DNA of 64,000 bases, from positions 372,001 through 436,000 of the forward strand of contig JADKKB010000007.1 in NCBI GenBank assembly GCA_016720705.1. Direction: 5' to 3'. The translations under genes were made by a program, and so were the position numbers. The notes beneath the pieces are model-generated. The model was not told the origin of the DNA, did not search any database, and saw only the letters and a list, made by a program, of their open reading frames with translations. Of this stretch, positions 60,005 to 64,000 are shown piece by piece (the stretch's first letter is position 1; every line of letters begins with the position of its first letter). Source of the stretch: Chloracidobacterium sp. GTDB lineage: Bacteria; Acidobacteriota; Blastocatellia; Pyrinomonadales; Pyrinomonadaceae.

Positions 60005-60014
60005 GAGAAGATTT

Positions 60015-60120
60015 ACCACAGAGTCACAGAGGTCACAGAGGGCATTAAAACAGCGAACGTCCTCGCGATCTTGACTAAACAGATCCCTCTGTTCTCTGCG
60101 CTCTCTGTGGCTCTGTGGTG
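60015..60120. repeat. dispersed inverted repeat, copy 2
   Basis: ACCACAGAGTCACAGAGG on the left and CTCTGTGGCTCTGTGGTG on the right form a long hairpin with a core that contains no gene. It is the best-preserved copy and precedes the 60151 lipoprotein start by about 30 bases. Confidence 0.8.
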
Positions 60121-60150
60121 AATCCTAATACTTGTGGTAAAAATATTCTT

Positions 60151-60663
60151 ATGAAATGGATATCGATCGCATTGCTGATTTTGGTGACGCTAATTTCGTC
60201 GTGCGATATGCGTAGCGATACGGCAAAACGCGAGATGGAAGATTTTTCGGGCACACCGACGCCGACGATTTTACCGGTACCGACAGAGGCTCCGGTCGAT
60301 CCGGCAGATGTCGTCAGCATTGACGCGACCCGCGAAAGCGTCGCAATATCGGTCAACGGTTACAAACAGACTATCCCGGCAGTTTGCAAAGCCTTCGAAC
60401 GTCTGCGGATAAACGGCAACGAAAATATCATTACCGTCAAAGGTCCTTGCCGCCAGATAATGCTCAACGGCGATCGCAATAAAGTTACCGCCGACGCCGC
60501 AACCGAATTTGTCCTCAACGGCACCAACAACGCCATCACATATTCTCGCTACGTCAATGGCAAACGCCCGATCATCAACGACAACGCGGACGGCAATACT
60601 GTAGAAAAAATTTCGACCAACGCGGTGACATCAAATCAGCCAAAGCGTACCATCATAAAATGA
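60151..60663 (+). CDS. lipoprotein with DUF3060 domain
   Basis: ATG at 60151 gives MKWISIALLILVTLISSCDM (lipobox SSC). A proline/threonine linker (GTPTPTILPVPTEAPVD) follows, then a C-terminal DUF3060-like beta-helical domain (RLRINGNENIITVKGPCRQI, LNGDRNKVTADAATEFVLNG, NAITYSRYVNGKRPIINDNA). Each turn carries an N-G-x-N-x-I/V pattern. The role is unknown. Its stop overlaps the next start (ATGA). Confidence 0.8.
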   Translation: MKWISIALLILVTLISSCDMRSDTAKREMEDFSGTPTPTILPVPTEAPVDPADVVSIDATRESVAISVNGYKQTIPAVCKAFERLRINGNENIITVKGPCRQIMLNGDRNKVTADAATEFVLNGTNNAITYSRYVNGKRPIINDNADGNTVEKISTNAVTSNQPKRTIIK

Positions 60664-61073
60664 GCTATACCAACGGAAATGGAAATGGAAACGGCAACGG
60701 ACACGCTCCGAAGCCTAAAAATGTGCTCGGCGGTGTGCTCGAAAGCTGCTGCACTGATCCGATGACCGGATTTTATCGCGACGGATATTGCCGCACGGGC
60801 GTTGACGACACGGGACGCCATACGGTCTGTATCGAGGCAACGACCGAGTTTCTAGCTTTTTCAAAAGCAGCGGGTAATGACCTTTCGACTCCGATGCCGC
60901 AATATCAGTTTCCCGGCATTGTTGCGGGCGATAAATGGTGTCTGTGTATGCTCCGCTGGCGTGAGGCACTAAATGCCGGAATGGCTCCGCGAGTCTATTT
61001 ACGGGCTACGCACGAAGCGGCCTTGACCGTAGTTTCGCTCGAGGATCTGAAAGCTCACGCCGTCGATGAATAG
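60660..61073 (+). CDS. DUF2237 family protein
   Basis: The 137-residue protein has a short NG repeat at its N-terminus (NGNGNGNGNGH, encoded by a hexamer repeat) and a DUF2237 domain: NVLGGVLESCCTDPMTGFYR, GYCRTGVDDTGRHTVCIEAT, FLAFSKAAGNDLSTPMPQY, GDKWCLCMLRWREALNAGM and YLRATHEAAL. The several conserved Cys and His residues may bind metal. It is co-translated with the DUF3060 gene. Confidence 0.88.
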   Translation: MSYTNGNGNGNGNGHAPKPKNVLGGVLESCCTDPMTGFYRDGYCRTGVDDTGRHTVCIEATTEFLAFSKAAGNDLSTPMPQYQFPGIVAGDKWCLCMLRWREALNAGMAPRVYLRATHEAALTVVSLEDLKAHAVDE

Positions 61074-61378
61074 ATAAATACCGCCGGTCGTCCCCGCTTT
61101 GCTTTTTTCCCGCGTCGTTTTGAATTCATTGATTCGTCGGCTCGATATTTTGCGCGAACTCGGCGGATCCGGTCTCGGGCCACCAATGACCGACCATACC
61201 CTCATCTTCTCCGGACTTAATCGGTTTGATCCCGTGCTGGTCCAAGACTATCTCTTCATGTGGCTTCTGCAAAATCGCCGGTGGGCTACGTCAATCCAGC
61301 AGACGGCACTTTTCGGGTCTTATTCACCGAATAACGGACCATGACCTTTATAAACGGCAAGGGAGGATTAGAACGACG
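61074..61378. other. gap without a convincing gene
   Basis: I see open frames on both strands (an 81-residue plus-strand frame from 61099), but composition and lack of ribosome sites give no support. The GGAGG at 61361 belongs to the gene starting at 61379. Confidence 0.35.
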
Positions 61379-62008
61379 ATGTCACTTGAATCTGTAACGC
61401 AAGAATGGATGCAACAACTGACGCGGGTTGGGGGAGTTTATACCCTCGCCGCAATTTCAAAAGCGGGTCTGCTCGATGCCTACTATGGTGGGATCATTTC
61501 CCTATATGAGGCAACTCAGGGGGGATTGATGTACACGGGTGCAGCGACGGGATCGTTTGCATTGACAGCGGGTTTGCCAGTCGTAACTGCTGTTGGCGTT
61601 TGGGTCGCCTTGGGCTCCGGTTATTACCAGGCCCGACAAGAGGCAAAAAGCGAGGAGTCAATGTCCGGATTTTCGCAGGGCTTTGTAATGGCGATCTTGG
61701 GCTGGAGATGGAACCAAGTTGCTACTCGTTTTAGTCGGCCTTACATAAGTATCAATGCCTTCGATAGCGAGATGGACTCGATTCGGGTAAACTCATACCA
61801 CGCTGGTCTCAAAGCAGGGTTTCTTGCCGGCGTAGCTCTGCCAAGCGACGGTAAGAAGTCATTTTCGCGGGTCCTTCGAAAAGCGGGAAATGTTCACGGG
61901 CCAAAGGAATGGAGTCGCGATTCGGATATCTCGAGGAATCAGCAAATCAGCTACGTTATAGACATGGCATCCGCAGGGAGGAGGTACAACTTGATCAGAT
62001 CGGAATGA
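61379..62008 (+). CDS. hypothetical protein, possibly membrane-associated
   Basis: ATG at 61379 lies 12 bases after GGAGG. The 209-residue protein has two hydrophobic stretches with glycines (YTGAATGSFALTAGLPVVTA then VGVWVALGSGYYQA) near residues 55-85 and a soluble, charged C-terminal half (RPYISINAFDSEMDSIRVNS). I do not recognise the family. Its codon and base use look slightly different from its neighbours, so it may be accessory. scpA starts 55 bases downstream. Confidence 0.5.
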   Translation: MSLESVTQEWMQQLTRVGGVYTLAAISKAGLLDAYYGGIISLYEATQGGLMYTGAATGSFALTAGLPVVTAVGVWVALGSGYYQARQEAKSEESMSGFSQGFVMAILGWRWNQVATRFSRPYISINAFDSEMDSIRVNSYHAGLKAGFLAGVALPSDGKKSFSRVLRKAGNVHGPKEWSRDSDISRNQQISYVIDMASAGRRYNLIRSE

Positions 62009-62063
62009 CCGGACATCGAGCAATTGGTTTTGGGCCATTTTGACACCGATCCGTCACTGAGAA

Positions 62064-62834
62064 ATGCAAACAACACCGGAAAAATATACATTTGATTTCG
62101 GGAATGAAACAGCGCGGATCGGCGCGGAGTCCGGCGATAACATTACTGTTTCGATAGGCGATTTTGCCGGCCCGCTCGACCTGCTTCTGTTTTTGATCAA
62201 ACAAGAACAAGCAAATATCTTTGACATCCCGATCGCCCGCATTACCGAAAAGTACCTCGAATATATTCGGCTGATGAAGCGGCTCGACATTTCGGTCGCC
62301 GCCGACTTTTTGGTAATGGCCGCGACACTGATCGAGATCAAATCGAAGTTGCTGCTGCCCCGCGATCCTCTGGCCGCCGAGGACGAAGAGATCGACGATC
62401 CGCGGCAAGAGCTAGTCGACCGTTTGCTCGAATACGAAAAATTTAAGACCGCCGCCGGAATGCTTTACGAACGCTCGACCATTGAGCAAGCCATCTTTAC
62501 TCGCGGGCCGATCGAATCAGATGATAATAATGCCGAGATCGACGCGACCGTCTTTGATATCCTTACGGTATTTCAAAAGATAGTTGCCCGGCACGTCGAC
62601 GAAGTAAAAATGGAGATCGCCCGCGAAGAGATCTCGCTCGCGGATATGATAAAAACGCTCCATCGACGGATAACCGAGACGGGCGAAATAAACTTGCTCA
62701 AGTTCTTTGAGGAAATGCACTCGCACCGCGAACTTGTCACCGCATTCATCGCGGTTTTGGAGATCGTCCGGACCGAAGGCGTCAAACTGCTCCAAAGTAA
62801 AACATTCGGCGAAATCATTTTGAGAAAAGTATGA
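62064..62834 (+). CDS. scpA: segregation and condensation protein A
   Basis: The 256-residue kleisin has the N-terminal motif GDFAGPLDLLLFLIKQEQAN then IFDIPIARITEKYLEYIRLM and AADFLVMAATLIEIKSKLLL. The C-terminal winged helix ends LLQSKTFGEIILRKV. It bridges SMC heads and binds ScpB; scpB is 136 bases downstream, separated by a dispersed repeat. Confidence 0.93.
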   Translation: MQTTPEKYTFDFGNETARIGAESGDNITVSIGDFAGPLDLLLFLIKQEQANIFDIPIARITEKYLEYIRLMKRLDISVAADFLVMAATLIEIKSKLLLPRDPLAAEDEEIDDPRQELVDRLLEYEKFKTAAGMLYERSTIEQAIFTRGPIESDDNNAEIDATVFDILTVFQKIVARHVDEVKMEIAREEISLADMIKTLHRRITETGEINLLKFFEEMHSHRELVTAFIAVLEIVRTEGVKLLQSKTFGEIILRKV

Positions 62835-62960
62835 ACCGCAGAGACGCAAAGGCGCAGAGGAAGATTTCAACCTGGTCGTTTCTTTCTATCTATGTCTACA
62901 TACGTCCATTTGCGGTTAAATTTCTTTTCCTAACTCTGCTAACAAGTGACTCTGCGGTAA
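62834..62960. repeat. dispersed inverted repeat, copy 3
   Basis: AACCGCAGAGACGCAAAGGC on the left and GACTCTGCGGTAAAATTC on the right mirror the family arms with substitutions. It splits scpA from scpB. Confidence 0.65.
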
Positions 62961-62970
62961 AATTCACGCT

Positions 62971-63528
62971 ATGGAACTGGATGTAATAGAAAAGCAGCTA
63001 CGATCGCCTGCAGAGCTTATGGCTCTGGTCGAAGCGTTGATATTTGTCGCCGACGAACCCATCACTGCCAAGCTGCTTGCTGAGGTTTTGGACGAAGAAC
63101 GTGAGAGCATCGAGGCAGCGATCGAAGAAGTCGTCCGAGAATACGCAGAACGCGGCAGCGGCCTGCAACTTCGCGAGATCGCCGGCGGATGGCAACTCGC
63201 CACCCGTACGGAACTGCACGACGACGTGCGAAAGTTCCTACGCACACGGCCGTCTGCCAAACTTTCGCTCGCCTCTCTGGAGACGCTTGCGGTTATCGCA
63301 TATAAACAACCCGTGACCGTGCCGGAGATACTTGAGATCCGCGGCGTCCAATCTGCTTCGGCGATCAAAACCCTTCTCGACAAACGTCTCATCGTCGCCA
63401 AGGGCCGCAAAGAAGCCGTCGGCCGCCCGATGATGTATGGCACGTCCAAGGAATTTCTGGTTCAATTTGGGCTGAAAGATCTGTCTGAACTGCCGAGTAT
63501 CGAGGATTTCGAGGATCTGGTTCAGTAA
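62971..63528 (+). CDS. scpB: segregation and condensation protein B
   Basis: The 185-residue tandem winged-helix protein has MALVEALIFVADEPITAKLL, EYAERGSGLQLREIAGGWQL, and LSLASLETLAVIAYKQPVTV then EIRGVQSASAIKTLLDKRLI. It dimerises and stabilises the SMC-ScpA complex for chromosome organisation. Confidence 0.94.
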   Translation: MELDVIEKQLRSPAELMALVEALIFVADEPITAKLLAEVLDEERESIEAAIEEVVREYAERGSGLQLREIAGGWQLATRTELHDDVRKFLRTRPSAKLSLASLETLAVIAYKQPVTVPEILEIRGVQSASAIKTLLDKRLIVAKGRKEAVGRPMMYGTSKEFLVQFGLKDLSELPSIEDFEDLVQ

Positions 63529-63544
63529 ATTTCCACACCGTGAT

Positions 63545-63603
63545 CACCATATAACAGAGATTTCTAATTGTTTTCTTTGTATCCGCTGTGCCTCTGTGGT
63601 GCA
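63545..63603. repeat. dispersed inverted repeat, copy 4 (degenerate)
   Basis: CACCATATAACAGAGA on the left pairs loosely with TCCGCTGTGCCTCTGTGGTG on the right. It lies between scpB and the pseudouridine synthase. Confidence 0.55.
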
Positions 63604-63612
63604 ATGTCTTAT

Positions 63613-64000
63613 ATGCAGGAGAGATTGAACAAACTTATCGCTCAAGCCGGGATCGCTTCGCGGCGGGCGGCAGACGAAATTATTAAGTCCGGCGACGTGA
63701 CTATCAACGGAGAGATCATCACCGAACTCGGCACCAAGGCTGACCCCGAAAAAGATCACATAAAGGTTCGCGGCAAGCTCATTAATACAAAGATCCAGTC
63801 CCGCGTCGATATCTACGTGCTATTAAATAAGCCAAAAGGATATCTCTCGAGCTCTGCCGACCCGGAAGGCCGCAAACTCGTCACCGACCTTGTTAAAAGC
63901 CGAGCGAAACTCCATCCCGTTGGCCGACTCGATTACAATACCGAGGGTTTGATCATCCTCACTAATAATGGGGCTTTCACTAATTATGTGGCATCGTCGA
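63613..64000 (+). CDS. RsuA/RluB-family pseudouridine synthase (partial)
   Basis: The ATG at 63613 (or 63604 in frame) gives MQERLNKLIAQAGIASRRAA, an S4 RNA-binding domain (VTINGEIITELG). The catalytic domain starts with IYVLLNKPKGYLSSSAD and the active aspartate in HPVGRLDYNTEGLIILTNNG. The gene runs off the window at 64000. It modifies rRNA (23S position 2605-type if RluB). The order scpA-scpB-rluB is common. Confidence 0.93.
   Translation, partial: MQERLNKLIAQAGIASRRAADEIIKSGDVTINGEIITELGTKADPEKDHIKVRGKLINTKIQSRVDIYVLLNKPKGYLSSSADPEGRKLVTDLVKSRAKLHPVGRLDYNTEGLIILTNNGAFTNYVASS

Noticed and set aside
61099..61344. 81-residue plus-strand frame
   Set aside because: No ribosome site, no recognisable motif, and an open frame on the opposite strand too; not enough support.
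1..64000. CRISPR arrays or prophage modules
   Set aside because: No regularly spaced direct repeats and no phage structural, integrase or lysis genes were seen apart from one IS3 element.

Overview
The window looks like a chromosomal segment of a Gram-negative, heterotrophic bacterium with roughly even GC content, most likely an Acidobacteriota member of the Blastocatellia/Pyrinomonas type. This is an inference from several traits: an N-terminal zinc ribbon of the CPTCN...FCLxDG kind fused to a housekeeping protein, many secreted LolA-like and TonB-C proteins, an anti-sigma factor carrying a PDZ domain, many small lipoproteins, and CCA-encoding tRNAs. No plasmid, prophage or CRISPR signature is visible. 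Most genes are housekeeping; the accessory material is concentrated at 47-52 kb.

Layout. 0-7.5 kb (minus strand): secreted hypothetical proteins, dusB, a DUF4920 protein, two tandem paralogous amidohydrolases followed by a TonB-C domain remnant, and a TonB-C protein. 7.5-10.3 kb (plus): three overlapping genes for a small anchored protein, a membrane protein and a large LolA-like protein. 10.3-13.4 kb (minus): PDZ anti-sigma factor with its ECF sigma factor, and two secreted proteins separated by a terminator-like hairpin that swallows a start site. 13.5-22.4 kb (plus): trmL, bipA, an acid phosphatase, an S9 peptidase, two nucleotide-sugar SDR enzymes and a carboxypeptidase-regulatory-like protein. 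22.4-26.8 kb: a structured intergenic tract, a DUF6941 protein, an Smr protein, an SH3-like lipoprotein and an M1/M61-like metallopeptidase. 27-31 kb: purH and two paralogous lipoproteins with NTF2-like repeats, plus duplication scars. 31-40 kb (minus): comEC, comEA, ftsK with zinc ribbon, prfB with its programmed frameshift, and lnt. 40-47 kb: TolB/FlgO-like TPR protein, tRNA-Glu, polA and an MFS transporter. 47-54 kb: an IS3-family element, a POTRA protein, decayed signal-peptide gene copies, a HepT-MntA toxin-antitoxin module, a TPR protein, an M14 peptidase and tRNA-Ala. 54-57.3 kb (minus): small proteins, an EEP-family phosphohydrolase and an ATP-grasp ligase. 57.4-64 kb (plus): site-2 protease, trpS, lipoproteins, an ArsC-like gene with an in-frame TGA, DUF3060 and DUF2237 proteins, scpA, scpB and the start of an RsuA/RluB pseudouridine synthase.

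The most exciting single item is the ArsC/Spx-like gene at 59651-60004. Its active-site cysteine codon is replaced by TGA in an otherwise intact frame (U-x-x-C), which suggests a selenoprotein. Other standouts are the RF2 frameshift site, a terminator hairpin that contains the next gene's ribosome-binding site and start codon, a perfect 44-bp palindrome inside the IS transposase, a glycine-rich insertion in TrpS, a family of dispersed inverted repeats, and a cluster of TGACA-type palindromes upstream of lnt.
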